DNA of 21,204 nt from Xenorhabdus miraniensis (GTDB taxonomy: Bacteria; Pseudomonadota; Gammaproteobacteria; Enterobacterales; Enterobacteriaceae): assembly GCF_002632615.1 (NCBI RefSeq), contig NZ_NITZ01000035.1, positions 1 through 21,204 of the forward strand, written 5' to 3'. This document shows, piece after piece, positions 1 through 5,663 of this stretch (within the stretch, counting starts at the first letter, position 1; each line of letters begins with the position of its first letter). The translations under genes and the position numbers were made by a program. The notes under the pieces were generated by a model, which searched no databases, was not told the origin of the DNA, and saw only the letters and a program-made list of their open reading frames with translations.

Positions 1-148
1 GCTCTGTTGGGGAAGGGGCGGTATTGCGGCAGGGAACATACTCCTGCCTTCGTCCATTCTGGATAACCAGCCCGCAACATTCATTGGGGTATTCGGCCTT
101 GGCGTGAGTCATGATGGCGTTAATTATCGATTTTCGCAGTATATCCAT
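1..148 (-). CDS. K-like tail-tip assembly protein, N-terminal part (JAB/MPN domain), cut by window edge
   Basis: Only the first 49 codons are present; the gene runs off the left edge. The start is the ATG at 148-146, preceded by GAGG about eight bases upstream and separated by one base from the stop of the L-like gene. The protein begins MDILRKSIINAIMTHAKAEY and continues PNECCGLVI. The pattern H-A-x-x-x-x-P-x-E-C-C-G-L-V is the N-terminal signature of the JAB/MPN metalloprotease domain found in lambda gpK-type proteins, which usually also carry a C-terminal NlpC/P60 peptidase. The position directly after L fits the lambda order M-L-K. The metal ligands of the JAMM motif would lie outside the window, so activity cannot be judged. 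K-like proteins act in tail-tip assembly and possibly cell-wall processing. Confidence 0.85.
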   Translation of the reverse strand, partial: MDILRKSIINAIMTHAKAEYPNECCGLVIQNGRRQEYVPCRNTAPSPTE

Positions 149-149
149 A

Positions 150-887
150 TCATCGCCTCAATAGTGCAGAACCGGGAAAACCACCAAATGGCAATTGAGA
201 CTCTTCACCATATCGAGCTTTACAATCACTCATTAGTCCACCACACACATCCCGCGACGGATCATTGACCGGATTACCGTCTTCATCAAAATACCGGGTT
301 CCGGTGTAGTTGCAGGGTGACTTTCTATACAGTCCACGAATACACCAAGTACAAAGACTGTGTATCTGTCGGGTGGGGATTTGTATTCCCTGTAAATCAG
401 CCGGGGAAGACAAGGCAAACTGGACGCTTTCATTGTCTTCATGTGTCTTGCTGTCAATATAGAAAACGTCAATTTTTTCCTGTGTAGGGTCGGCCTCTGG
501 GTTGCCCTCGGGAAAATTGCGGGCGTCCAGATAATGGGCAAAGGTCATATGAATAGTCACCTTAGCCTGAGCCATGTTTTGATACGCTAGACACAGCGCG
601 CTGATAGCCCCATCCAGATTGGCAACACTGAGCGTAGGTGATACCGTTCTGCCATCGCCGTTGACTTCCATCCCCTCAATTTGTACGGGCCACGGCTTAT
701 ACTCCACCCCCTGCCACCAAATGGATTTAATCGGCAAGTCGTCAGGGTCTTCTAATTCCGCTTCTGTGTAAGGAACGGGAAAATTGTGAAAATACAATTC
801 TGGCCCACCAAAATCTGAGCCATCAACTGAGAACAATAAAACCTTGCCCCCGGGTTCAAGACGTTGTAGATCTGCGTTAATAGTCAT
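150..887 (-). CDS. L: Minor tail protein L (lambda gpL family, Fe-S tail-tip protein)
   Basis: The protein has 245 residues, close to lambda gpL. It is a tail-tip component linking the tip to the central fibre complex. The C-terminal part carries a cysteine-rich cluster: C179, C182, C192, C215 and C222, within the motif R-G-L-Y-R-K-S-P-C-N-Y and D-V-C-G-G-L-M-S-D-C-K. It ends with the characteristic L-P-F-G-G-F-P-G. In the lambda family four such cysteines bind an iron-sulphur cluster; that is family knowledge and is not shown here. The start codon overlaps the stop of the M-like gene as ATGA (887/884), so translation is probably coupled. The K-like gene follows after one base. The identification is secure from motif and gene order. 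Confidence 0.93.
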   Translation of the reverse strand: MTINADLQRLEPGGKVLLFSVDGSDFGGPELYFHNFPVPYTEAELEDPDDLPIKSIWWQGVEYKPWPVQIEGMEVNGDGRTVSPTLSVANLDGAISALCLAYQNMAQAKVTIHMTFAHYLDARNFPEGNPEADPTQEKIDVFYIDSKTHEDNESVQFALSSPADLQGIQIPTRQIHSLCTWCIRGLYRKSPCNYTGTRYFDEDGNPVNDPSRDVCGGLMSDCKARYGEESQLPFGGFPGSALLRR

Positions 888-1231
888 GCACTGAATGCCT
901 GTTCAAAAGTTGCTGATATTTTCATAACTCCGCTGGCAAAAGGGGTCATAGTTATTGAGTCGGCTTTTACCCGGTATAACCCCTTCTCTCCGAATGGCGG
1001 TGTCCAGACAAATGATTTCGCCGTGTGACGGCGGATAAACTTAAATATTGGCATCACCTCTTCCTTGCACCCCATATAAGAGTACGGCCATGATTGAGTT
1101 TCGGAATTAATTCCATCAGTGACGACTTGCTTGTAGCCATCACCAAACTCAATTGATTTGACTCGATGTTTAAATTCACCATTAGGCGAATCTTGGATTT
1201 GAGTTCGCCATTTAAACTCTTCAGTAGCCAT
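884..1231 (-). CDS. M: Minor tail protein M (lambda gpM family)
   Basis: The protein has 115 residues, similar to lambda gpM (109). It contains the family core: F-K-H-R-V-K-S-I-E-F-G-D-G-Y near residue 21, a W-P-Y segment, a conserved F-x-W-T-P-P near residue 75, and a C-terminal T-F-E-Q-A. gpM-type proteins form part of the tail tip and cap the end of the tape measure and tube. The ATG has a good Shine-Dalgarno (AGGAGC, six bases upstream). In most lambda-like phages M follows the tape measure directly. Here it is separated from it by almost 7 kb of accessory genes, and two terminator-like hairpins lie just upstream. L overlaps its stop codon by four bases. Confidence 0.92.
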   Translation of the reverse strand: MATEEFKWRTQIQDSPNGEFKHRVKSIEFGDGYKQVVTDGINSETQSWPYSYMGCKEEVMPIFKFIRRHTAKSFVWTPPFGEKGLYRVKADSITMTPFASGVMKISATFEQAFSA

Positions 1232-1239
1232 ATAAGCTC

Positions 1240-1270
1240 CTATAAAAGAAAACCTCGCTTCGGCGGGGTT
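1240..1270 (-). terminator. Intrinsic terminator upstream of gene M
   Basis: On the minus strand an eight-base-pair stem AACCCCGC/GCGAGGTT (one G-T pair) closes a CGAA loop and is followed by the T-rich stretch TTCTTTTATA. The plus strand has no T-tract after the stem, so it acts leftward. It lies between the accessory block and the tail genes, so late transcription must read through it. Confidence 0.75.
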
Positions 1271-1277
1271 ATTTCAA

Positions 1278-1297
1278 TAAAAAACCGCACTAGGCGG
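1278..1297 (-). terminator. Second, shorter terminator-like hairpin in tandem
   Basis: On the minus strand CCGC-CTAGT-GCGG is followed by TTTTTTATT. The stem is only four base pairs, but the T-tract is good, and it sits just before the stronger hairpin at 1240-1270. Together they look like a double stop for transcripts leaving the accessory block. Confidence 0.5.
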
Positions 1298-1329
1298 CAG
1301 ATAGAGAAAAGGCCACGCCATGCGCAGTC

Positions 1330-1357
1330 TTGATAAATTGGTTATTGAGCCTAAAAT
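1330..1357 (+). promoter_or_regulatory. Sigma70-like promoter for the plus-strand moron gene
   Basis: TTGATA at 1330-1335 and TAAAAT at 1352-1357 each match the consensus at five of six positions, with a 16-base spacer. It points to the gene at 1390 on the strand opposite to the late operon. Confidence 0.6.
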
Positions 1358-1389
1358 TAGAATGATTTCCAGCCAACACAGGTATTCCT

Positions 1390-1593
1390 ATGAACACTAA
1401 CGTACACATCCTGATAGGGCGTGCTGTCTGTCAATTGTTAGCTAAAAACACCCCGATATATGAAACAACAATCGCCGATGCAATAGCAGAGATTTTTAAT
1501 TCGGAATATTCAGGCACCTATGACGCAGATCGCGCGGCGACACTCAACGCTGCCCTGAAATTATTGACAAATAATTCATCGACAGGGTTGTGA
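1390..1593 (+). CDS. Small hypothetical protein, plus-strand moron
   Basis: It encodes 67 residues, beginning MNTNVHILIGRAVCQLLAKN, rich in alanine and predicted mostly helical from its composition. No signal peptide, membrane segment or recognised domain is visible, and I do not recognise the family. The case for a real gene is its surroundings. It has a convincing promoter at 1330-1357 and a possible ribosome site (AGG ten bases before the ATG). A hairpin at 1602-1631 directly after its stop could end transcription on either strand. It lies against the direction of all flanking genes, the usual arrangement of an independently expressed lysogenic moron. It should be transcribed in the lysogen regardless of late gene control. 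Function unknown. Confidence 0.65.
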   Translation: MNTNVHILIGRAVCQLLAKNTPIYETTIADAIAEIFNSEYSGTYDADRAATLNAALKLLTNNSSTGL

Positions 1594-1601
1594 TTTGGGT
1601 A

Positions 1602-1631
1602 TAAAAAAAACCCGCTGAAGCGGGCGGGTTT
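1602..1631 (-). terminator. Terminator, probably bidirectional
   Basis: On the minus strand CCCGC-TTCA-GCGGG runs into eight T residues, a strong intrinsic terminator for the HEPN-like gene ending at 1630. A longer alternative stem AAACCCGC/GCGGGTTT (1608-1615 with 1624-1631) could also serve plus-strand transcripts of the 1390 gene, followed by TATTTTT a few bases later. Confidence 0.8.
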
Positions 1632-2013
1632 AGGCTATTTTTGATTTGGTCATTTCTGTGATTTTTTCGAATACTTTTTTGCTTGTGGTTATTGCCACTC
1701 TTGCATCCGTTTCATTCATATCGTGAGATAACTTGTAATCTGATAATATCCTGTTGTCTTTCAAAGATTGAAGCATATAGCCTAGCGCTATCAGATCGGT
1801 TTTATTGTAAATTTCATTACCTTTCCAAGAGTCGGTTTTTAAATAATCAATCAGGCCTTGATGATTATCTTTTGGACCTCCTTGCATGGCAGGATACACA
1901 TTATGATAGGCTGCATAATAAGCTCTGGAGATTGCATTTCTATATCCAACCTCATCATTTCTGGAAGAGCAATCCTCAGCAAAATTTAGCAAGTCCTGAC
2001 ATGTTATAGACAA
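1630..2013 (-). CDS. HEPN-like (UPF0332-type) small helical protein
   Basis: The protein has 127 residues. The segment S-R-A-Y-Y-A-A-Y-H at 29-37, then H51-Q-G-L-I-D-Y-L, and L-G-Y-M-L...R88-I-L-S-D-Y at 77-93 match the pattern of UPF0332-type HEPN proteins (R-A-Y-Y-A-x-x-H, a later H-x-G-L, then R-x-x-A/S-D-Y). HEPN proteins are often RNases in toxin-antitoxin and defence systems. The catalytic R-x4-6-H motif is not clearly present: R88 and H97 are eight residues apart, so it may be non-catalytic or a variant. Its ATG lies inside the end of the upstream TPR-like gene (ten-base overlap) with no strong ribosome site of its own, so translation is probably coupled. No MNT nucleotidyltransferase partner is present; the neighbour is a repeat protein. 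HEPN assignment is by pattern; function is inferred. Confidence 0.8.
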   Translation of the reverse strand: MSITCQDLLNFAEDCSSRNDEVGYRNAISRAYYAAYHNVYPAMQGGPKDNHQGLIDYLKTDSWKGNEIYNKTDLIALGYMLQSLKDNRILSDYKLSHDMNETDARVAITTSKKVFEKITEMTKSKIA

Positions 2014-2786
2014 AGCTCAATCTCCCTCTCCTCGTGCCTATCCCCTCTGATCAAAGCACTAAATTTTTTATCCAACAACTCATCATATTCTGCCAGCTTA
2101 TACGAAAGCTCAAGGTTCATAGTAGTCAAAAGTTCAGCATCATCCGTATAAACAGACAAACTATACATGTTAACTTTTTCTTCATGACCTATGGTGGAAA
2201 GAATCTCTATTCCAGAAACTTTAACTTTATGAGTATCAATAACATCAATAATGTTATTTGCTATTATGGCAACCTGATCTCTGTTTAGGCCGGAGCCATC
2301 TAAAAAGTCCTGTAACATCGTTTTAGCCCCCTGAAAATTTTTAATAACAGGTTCGCTTTCCTTTTCTTGGCTGAGTTTCAAGTATTTTTCATAAAATTCA
2401 CTGGCGCTGCATACATCGCCATGAAAGATATTTACCTGATAAGCCATAAAGCAAAAAGAAGGAGATTCATATTGGCGCGCTAATTTCTGGGATAGTTCTC
2501 TTCGCTCAGAGAAAAGTCCACGTTGATGGATATAGGCCAAGTAATTGCCAGCATAAACAATATTGGGGATTTGCAATGCTATCTCAAAATACTCAATCGC
2601 TTTACCTTTCTTATTAGCCAAGCCGTTAGCAAGCGCTTTCAGATATGCCAATTCAATGCCAGAACTATATTTTTCGATGTCATTTAGATAGCGGCGAAGT
2701 TTAAACTCTGTAATAGAATCACCACGCATCAATGCATCAGTTAATTCATCCGCCAATGCATCCTTTTTGAGTAGCGGCTGTGTCAT
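2004..2786 (-). CDS. TPR-like helical repeat protein, partner of the HEPN-like gene
   Basis: The protein has 260 residues and is almost wholly helical. Residues about 43-130 look like degenerate tetratricopeptide repeats: A-Y-L-K-A-L-A-N-G-L-A-N-K-K-G-K-A-I-E-Y-F-E-I-A-L, then a repeat around Y78-A-G-N-Y-L-A-Y-I-H, then F-H-G-D-V-C-S-A-S-E-F-Y-E-K-Y-L. The C-terminal half is unassigned. There is no signal peptide or membrane segment, so it should be cytoplasmic. The ATG has AAGGA at good spacing. The stop lies ten bases inside the HEPN-like gene, and tight coupling suggests the two products act together, perhaps as scaffold or antitoxin and effector. The specific function is not established by the sequence. 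Confidence 0.8.
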   Translation of the reverse strand: MTQPLLKKDALADELTDALMRGDSITEFKLRRYLNDIEKYSSGIELAYLKALANGLANKKGKAIEYFEIALQIPNIVYAGNYLAYIHQRGLFSERRELSQKLARQYESPSFCFMAYQVNIFHGDVCSASEFYEKYLKLSQEKESEPVIKNFQGAKTMLQDFLDGSGLNRDQVAIIANNIIDVIDTHKVKVSGIEILSTIGHEEKVNMYSLSVYTDDAELLTTMNLELSYKLAEYDELLDKKFSALIRGDRHEEREIELCL

Positions 2787-2839
2787 TTGATATCCTTTAT
2801 ATTGAATTGGTTAAGCGCCATTGTTATCTCAGTCAGGTA

Positions 2840-3187
2840 TTAGTGGCAAGCAGGACGATAGTTCCGAATAAAATCACAAATAGCTGTTTCAATGTTGCTG
2901 CTTATTGAAGGAAAGCTGTCTTCCAAGTCAGGATATTGCTGAGTTGGTTTAACAAGGTACCTTATCTTATTTCTACATATAGTAAGTTCAGCAAACGGGA
3001 CAACATAGAATTTATCACTCTTATTATCATTACTTATCGTTACGATAAATATTTGCCGATTAGGATCGTGCCTGAAACTTAATCGCCTAACGGAGAATTC
3101 CTTCTGTGACCGTTCATCAAAGAAAGAATCAATAACTTCTGTCGAGTGGCTAATAGTCTGTATAGATCTGGTATGCTCAGTTCTCAT
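2840..3187 (-). CDS. Hypothetical protein, first gene of the HEPN/TPR operon
   Basis: The protein has 115 residues, starts MRTEHTRSIQTISHSTEVID, and is not recognised. It appears to be a soluble alpha/beta protein: beta-rich in the middle (F-S-V-R-R-L-S-F, R-Q-I-F-I-V-T-I-S, K-F-Y-V-V-P-F-A) with a helical end. No signal peptide or membrane segment is seen. The start is well supported by AGGGGG six bases before the ATG. A promoter-like element with an overlapping imperfect palindrome lies upstream at 3263-3291. The TPR-like gene follows after 53 bases without a terminator, so the three genes probably form one operon ending at the hairpin at 1602-1631. It could be a regulator or a third component of that cassette. 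Confidence 0.75.
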   Translation of the reverse strand: MRTEHTRSIQTISHSTEVIDSFFDERSQKEFSVRRLSFRHDPNRQIFIVTISNDNKSDKFYVVPFAELTICRNKIRYLVKPTQQYPDLEDSFPSISSNIETAICDFIRNYRPACH

Positions 3188-3262
3188 ATAGCCCCCTAAC
3201 GTTATGAAATTAAAAGAAGAGCCTATTTTGCATTTAGCTCATTGATAAATATAACTGAGGTA

Positions 3263-3291
3263 ATATTAGACCGTTTGAACTTAAGGTTCAA
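3263..3291 (-). promoter_or_regulatory. Candidate promoter with overlapping palindrome, upstream of the three-gene operon
   Basis: Read on the minus strand, TTGAAC (3291-3286), a 17-base spacer, then TAATAT (3268-3263). The -35 element and part of the spacer lie in a 17-base imperfect palindrome (TTGAACCTTAAGTTCAA, 3275-3291), a likely operator. A separate perfect TTGACA at 3342-3337 has no well-spaced -10. Confidence 0.4.
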
Positions 3292-3374
3292 CAAGAAAAC
3301 TTGTTTCTTTGTTGTTCTATTGATGATTAAAATTTGTCAAACTGCACCGATTTTTAGCCCTCCATGGCTTGATC

Positions 3375-4181
3375 TTAAGCGTTGAACTTACCTTCCAATG
3401 CTTTCATCATCGGTTGCATATCTTCTTTATGTATCAGTAGATAACCAGCTCGCTGAGCTATTTCCATAAAGTCGTTTAAGGTTGATACATGGTGACTGGG
3501 TGTTAGCGCCTGAGAATAAAGTATCTCGCCGCGTTCAAGTTCCATCAGCAATCTGCCAGTAAAACCAGAGTAATTATTAGGGATTGGTAGCTCCTCTTTA
3601 CCTAAAAACTCACCTTCAATCGCTTTAGTCGCCAGATACTCTATTGCTGAGGGAAGCTGGTCATTATTTAGCTCATCAATATGATTAACACCGAACTCAT
3701 GATGAACCATCTGGAACAGCTTTTTACTATTTAGCCCGTACTTACCCATTAGGGTATTAACCAGACCACGAAGAGGTGTCCGATCTTGGACTGTGGTTTT
3801 AGTTACAGTCGGGTTATTTTCAACTTCCCTATCCAATATATCCAGAACCCATCTGCGAAACTCTTTAGCAACACTCGTCTTAGAAAACATAGCGACCAGA
3901 TGAGCACCACGAAGAGAGAAGACTCTAACCAATTTTTTACGTAAGCTATTGTTTATCCCATTGACCCTCAAATTGAGGGTCATTGTCATGGCTGAGGTAA
4001 ATTCATCCGAATTGCGGTCGTAAATCTGTGTTATCGCATCTGTTTTCTTGTACTGTAACGCTTTGGCTAACTCAGGAGCAGTGAGCCAAATGTCATTAGC
4101 ATGAGACACTGGATTAAAAACGTTACTGCGGAAAGTTAACTGATTAGTGTTATTCGTTTTGCTAATTGCTATAATGGTCAT
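3375..4181 (-). CDS. Phage antirepressor (BRO-N-like plus P22 Ant C-terminal domain)
   Basis: The protein has 268 residues. The N-terminal part (about 12-120) has the BRO/antirepressor pattern: W32-L-T-A-P-E-L-A-K-A-L-Q-Y near 32-44, then V-F-S-L-R-G-A-H-L-V-A-M-F-S and F-R-R-W-V-L-D-I-L. The C-terminal part (about 136-200), with P-L-R-G-L-V-N-T-L-M-G-K-Y-G and F-G-V-N-H-I-D-E-L and Q-L-P-S-A-I-E-Y-L, resembles the P22 antirepressor C-terminal domain. Antirepressors of this family bind and inactivate prophage repressors. The ATG has AAGGAAA upstream. A perfect extended -10 on the opposite strand lies within the first codons, as in P22 ant with its sar antisense RNA. It is the second antirepressor of the locus and probably shares the promoter at 5631-5658. 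The family is sure; the target repressor is unknown. Confidence 0.9.
   Translation of the reverse strand: MTIIAISKTNNTNQLTFRSNVFNPVSHANDIWLTAPELAKALQYKKTDAITQIYDRNSDEFTSAMTMTLNLRVNGINNSLRKKLVRVFSLRGAHLVAMFSKTSVAKEFRRWVLDILDREVENNPTVTKTTVQDRTPLRGLVNTLMGKYGLNSKKLFQMVHHEFGVNHIDELNNDQLPSAIEYLATKAIEGEFLGKEELPIPNNYSGFTGRLLMELERGEILYSQALTPSHHVSTLNDFMEIAQRAGYLLIHKEDMQPMMKALEGKFNA
4167..4175 (+). promoter_or_regulatory. Extended -10 promoter inside the antirepressor start (Psar-like)
   Basis: TGCTATAAT on the plus strand is a perfect extended -10 element. There is no good -35, which extended -10 promoters often lack. It lies within codons 3-5 of the minus-strand antirepressor and would fire against it, starting near 4182. 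Confidence 0.55.
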
Positions 4182-4258
4182 GTCTATTTTCCTTGGAATG
4201 GTATTAGACGATTTAGAGGCCCCCTGACTATTGCACTAGCTGGGGGCTTCGCCGTTTT
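4182..4258 (+). ncRNA. Candidate sar-like antisense RNA to the antirepressor leader
   Basis: The predicted transcript is about 77 bases, from a start about seven bases after the perfect extended -10 to a T-run at 4255-4258. It would be complementary to the ribosome binding site of the antirepressor and start just beside its initiation codon (4181-4179). It ends in a GC-rich hairpin with stem GCCCCC/GGGGGC (4219-4224 with 4242-4247), then TTCGCCGTTTT. P22 sar is about 69 bases, starts inside ant, covers the ant ribosome site and ends in the arc-ant gap. The geometry here is the same. This is inference from layout; no sequence comparison with P22 was made. Confidence 0.5.
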
Positions 4259-4276
4259 AGAGCGGTACTATTTATT

Positions 4277-4291
4277 ACGTTACTGTAACGT
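4277..4291. repeat. 15-base perfect palindrome in the gap between the antirepressors
   Basis: ACGTTACTGTAACGT is a perfect odd palindrome, followed on the plus strand by TTTTG. It could be a protein site or a weak secondary stop for the antisense transcript. The rest of the gap from 4300 to 4454 is AT-rich and shows no ORF or convincing promoter. Confidence 0.4.
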
Positions 4292-4454
4292 TTTGTAAAG
4301 GTGATTAACCGCGAATTGCGATATACTTCGAATATTCAGCTAATTACACTCGTATATAAGGTAAACATTCATTGTTAACACCAAAAATTACTGATAAATT
4401 AGTCAATCCTATTAAAAAGATTATTGTTTAATCTGCCTTCCTTGGCTCAAATCC

Positions 4455-5213
4455 TTAAGCTACTTCAACACCGTGAATCAGATGCCTAAGCGCCTTGATA
4501 CCGTTCTCGTTATAACGGAATGCTTCGACTTGTTTATCTGAGTGCGCTGATTTGTCCAAAAAGAACTTCCCATATTGTTCATTTTTGAGGTTGTTCTTGT
4601 TGGCAACTCTTCCGATTTTGTTCGCCGACACTTCCAACATCTCACCCACTTCACCAGCTGTGTAGTATTTCTCCTCCAGTACAGGAAGAGGAACAGCCTC
4701 AAAGCCGACAATAGGGTTAACAATATTAGCTGCTGCGCACTGTTTCGCTTCATTGCTCAAGTTTGGCATCAGGTCAAACAGACTACTGATCGCATCAACC
4801 GACATTTTCAGCGTTCTGGCTTTCCTGAACTCAGGTAAGCCTGACTGACTCTGTTTGATAGAATAGCTTCCTGTTTCCATAATGGATGGAAGCACAGACT
4901 CAAACACCCAATCTTGGAAACGCTCAGCAGAGGGTAAATTACTGCGCATTATCAATCTGAACACATCTGATTGACCAACAAGAATGATACCTTTGGGTCT
5001 AAACCCCAATCCTAATTGTTCCGTATCAGCACAATTAAGTTTAATCAAAGACTTACAGTGGTCATTTAGAGCCTTAGCCGGCTGCGCATAGCCTAACGCC
5101 TCAGCCAACTTTACAGCTAAGAACACCGGCTGGCCTTTATATTTCAGCCCAGAAATGGTTACTAATTGGTCGTTGCTTGACTTGAACTCAAAATGTTTGA
5201 TAATTGACTTCAT
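4455..5213 (-). CDS. BRO family antirepressor, first of two
   Basis: The protein has 252 residues. Residues about 5-118 form a BRO-N domain: F-L-A-V-K-L-A-E-A-L-G-Y, then V-G-Q-S-D-V-F-R-L-I-M-R-S, and the hallmark A-E-R-F-Q-D-W-V-F-E-S-V-L-P-S-I near 95-111, followed by E-T-G-S-Y. The C-terminal part (about 180-248) has Y-Y-T-A-G-E-V-G-E-M-L, a helix-turn-helix-like stretch, and the motif Y-G-K-F-F-L-D-K-S, common in phage antirepressor C-termini. The ATG has GGAGAG eight bases upstream. The Arc-like repressor gene lies upstream with 184 bases between. It is a different subfamily from the second antirepressor, so the two may act on different repressors. A plus-strand promoter candidate fires antisense across its start. 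Confidence 0.88.
   Translation of the reverse strand: MKSIIKHFEFKSSNDQLVTISGLKYKGQPVFLAVKLAEALGYAQPAKALNDHCKSLIKLNCADTEQLGLGFRPKGIILVGQSDVFRLIMRSNLPSAERFQDWVFESVLPSIMETGSYSIKQSQSGLPEFRKARTLKMSVDAISSLFDLMPNLSNEAKQCAAANIVNPIVGFEAVPLPVLEEKYYTAGEVGEMLEVSANKIGRVANKNNLKNEQYGKFFLDKSAHSDKQVEAFRYNENGIKALRHLIHGVEVA
5177..5204 (+). promoter_or_regulatory. Antisense promoter inside the first antirepressor gene
   Basis: TTGACT (5177-5182), a 16-base spacer, and GATAAT (5199-5204); each hexamer matches the sigma70 consensus at five of six positions. Its start point (about 5211) lies beside the initiation codon of the BRO-family gene, on the opposite strand. Confidence 0.45.
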
Positions 5214-5270
5214 ATATCTCTCTCCAGTGATATACCTATGGATACCAGTAACGGCAAAATACTGGTTTTC
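5211..5270 (+). ncRNA. Second candidate sar-like antisense RNA
   Basis: From the promoter at 5177-5204 an RNA would cover the start and ribosome site of the BRO-family gene. It could end at the hairpin ACCAGTA/TACTGGT (5244-5250 with 5260-5266), whose plus strand continues TTTC, giving about 60 bases. If that stop is leaky, it could continue to the stronger hairpin at 5363-5392. It parallels the candidate at 4182-4258. Hypothetical. Confidence 0.35.
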
Positions 5271-5275
5271 ACTCT

Positions 5276-5297
5276 TAGAACACCTGCAAGTGCTCTA
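5276..5297 (-). repeat. Hairpin in the leader of the first antirepressor mRNA
   Basis: In the minus-strand RNA, AGAGCACU-UGCA-GGUGUUCU pairs over eight base pairs with two G-U pairs. On the plus strand the same positions would be A-C mismatches, so the structure belongs to the sense mRNA of the arc-antirepressor operon. Confidence 0.4.
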
Positions 5298-5362
5298 GTA
5301 AATAGGATGGTCATTCGTTACAATGGCTACGTTGTTTATCTCACGTGGTAAATAACACTCAG

Positions 5363-5392
5363 AGGCCCTAGTTGTTCGTGCAACTGGGGCTT
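5363..5392 (+). terminator. Rightward hairpin between arc-like gene and antirepressor
   Basis: GCCCTAGTTG pairs with CAACTGGGGC around a TTCGTG loop (ten base pairs, one U-G). The pair is intact only in plus-strand RNA; the minus strand has a C-A mismatch. TTCGTTGTTATT follows on the plus strand. It shares AGAGGCCC and GGGGCTTCG with the hairpin at 4215-4251, so both look like ends of rightward antisense transcripts. Confidence 0.45.
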
Positions 5393-5397
5393 CGTTG

Positions 5398-5574
5398 TTA
5401 TTGTACTGCATGTCCTTTTTCCTCTCTCAAACACTTTGCTAATCGCATTACGATTGCTGAATTCAAAGAAATAAAATCCATCCCTGCTTTTTCCTCTAAT
5501 TCCTTTCGCATTGAATCTGGCAATCTCAAGCTGAATTGGGTGCTTTTGTTCTGGCTGTGTAATTCGCTACTCAT
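5398..5574 (-). CDS. Arc-type ribbon-helix-helix repressor
   Basis: The protein has 58 residues from the ATG at 5574, which has AGGAGA seven bases upstream. A longer frame from a TTG at 5598 has no ribosome site and would run through an operator repeat, so it is rejected. Residues T-Q-F-S-L-R-L-P-D-S-M-R-K-E-L-E-E-K-A (about 11-29) are a typical Arc/MetJ ribbon strand and first helix, followed by S-L-N-S-A-I-V-M-R-L. P22 Arc (53 residues) represses the arc-ant operon as a dimer of dimers. This gene is first in the same kind of operon, with two antirepressors downstream and an array of repeats over its promoter. It most likely represses its own promoter and so limits antirepressor synthesis. 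Confidence 0.88.
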   Translation of the reverse strand: MSSELHSQNKSTQFSLRLPDSMRKELEEKAGMDFISLNSAIVMRLAKCLREEKGHAVQ

Positions 5575-5593
5575 GTAATATCTCCTTATCAAA

Positions 5594-5644
5594 ACCAATT
5601 TGGAACTAAAACCAACTTGGAACTAGAACCAATTTAGCATCATT
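5594..5644. repeat. Three tandem 17-base operator-like repeats
   Basis: The units are ACCAATTTGGAACTAAA (5594-5610), ACCAACTTGGAACTAGA (5611-5627) and the weaker ACCAATTTAGCATCATT (5628-5644). The core CCAA-N-TTGG of the first two is itself a palindrome. An inverted copy, CAAGTTGGT, lies at 5656-5664. The third unit covers the -10 and the inverted copy overlaps the -35 of the leftward promoter. The array fits an Arc-like protein binding side by side. Confidence 0.75.
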
Positions 5645-5658
5645 TATATTAATGTCAA
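5631..5658 (-). promoter_or_regulatory. Leftward promoter of the arc-antirepressor operon (Pant-like)
   Basis: On the minus strand a perfect TTGACA (5658-5653), a 16-base spacer and TAAATT (5636-5631). Operator repeats cover both hexamers, so the promoter is strong but should be tightly repressed. Confidence 0.65.
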
Positions 5659-5663
5659 GTTGG

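Noticed and set aside
233..541. Plus- or minus-strand ORFs inside the L gene and many similar ones inside tape measure, portal, terminase and capsid genes
   Set aside because: They are shadows of real genes in other frames, with no ribosome sites or protein-like composition.
4353..4384. Leftward promoter for the second antirepressor
   Set aside because: TATATA is acceptable but the -35 matches only three of six bases; cotranscription from 5631-5658 is simpler.
5575..5598. Longer start (TTG at 5598) for the Arc-like gene
   Set aside because: It lacks a ribosome site and covers an operator repeat; the ATG at 5574 has AGGAGA in good position.
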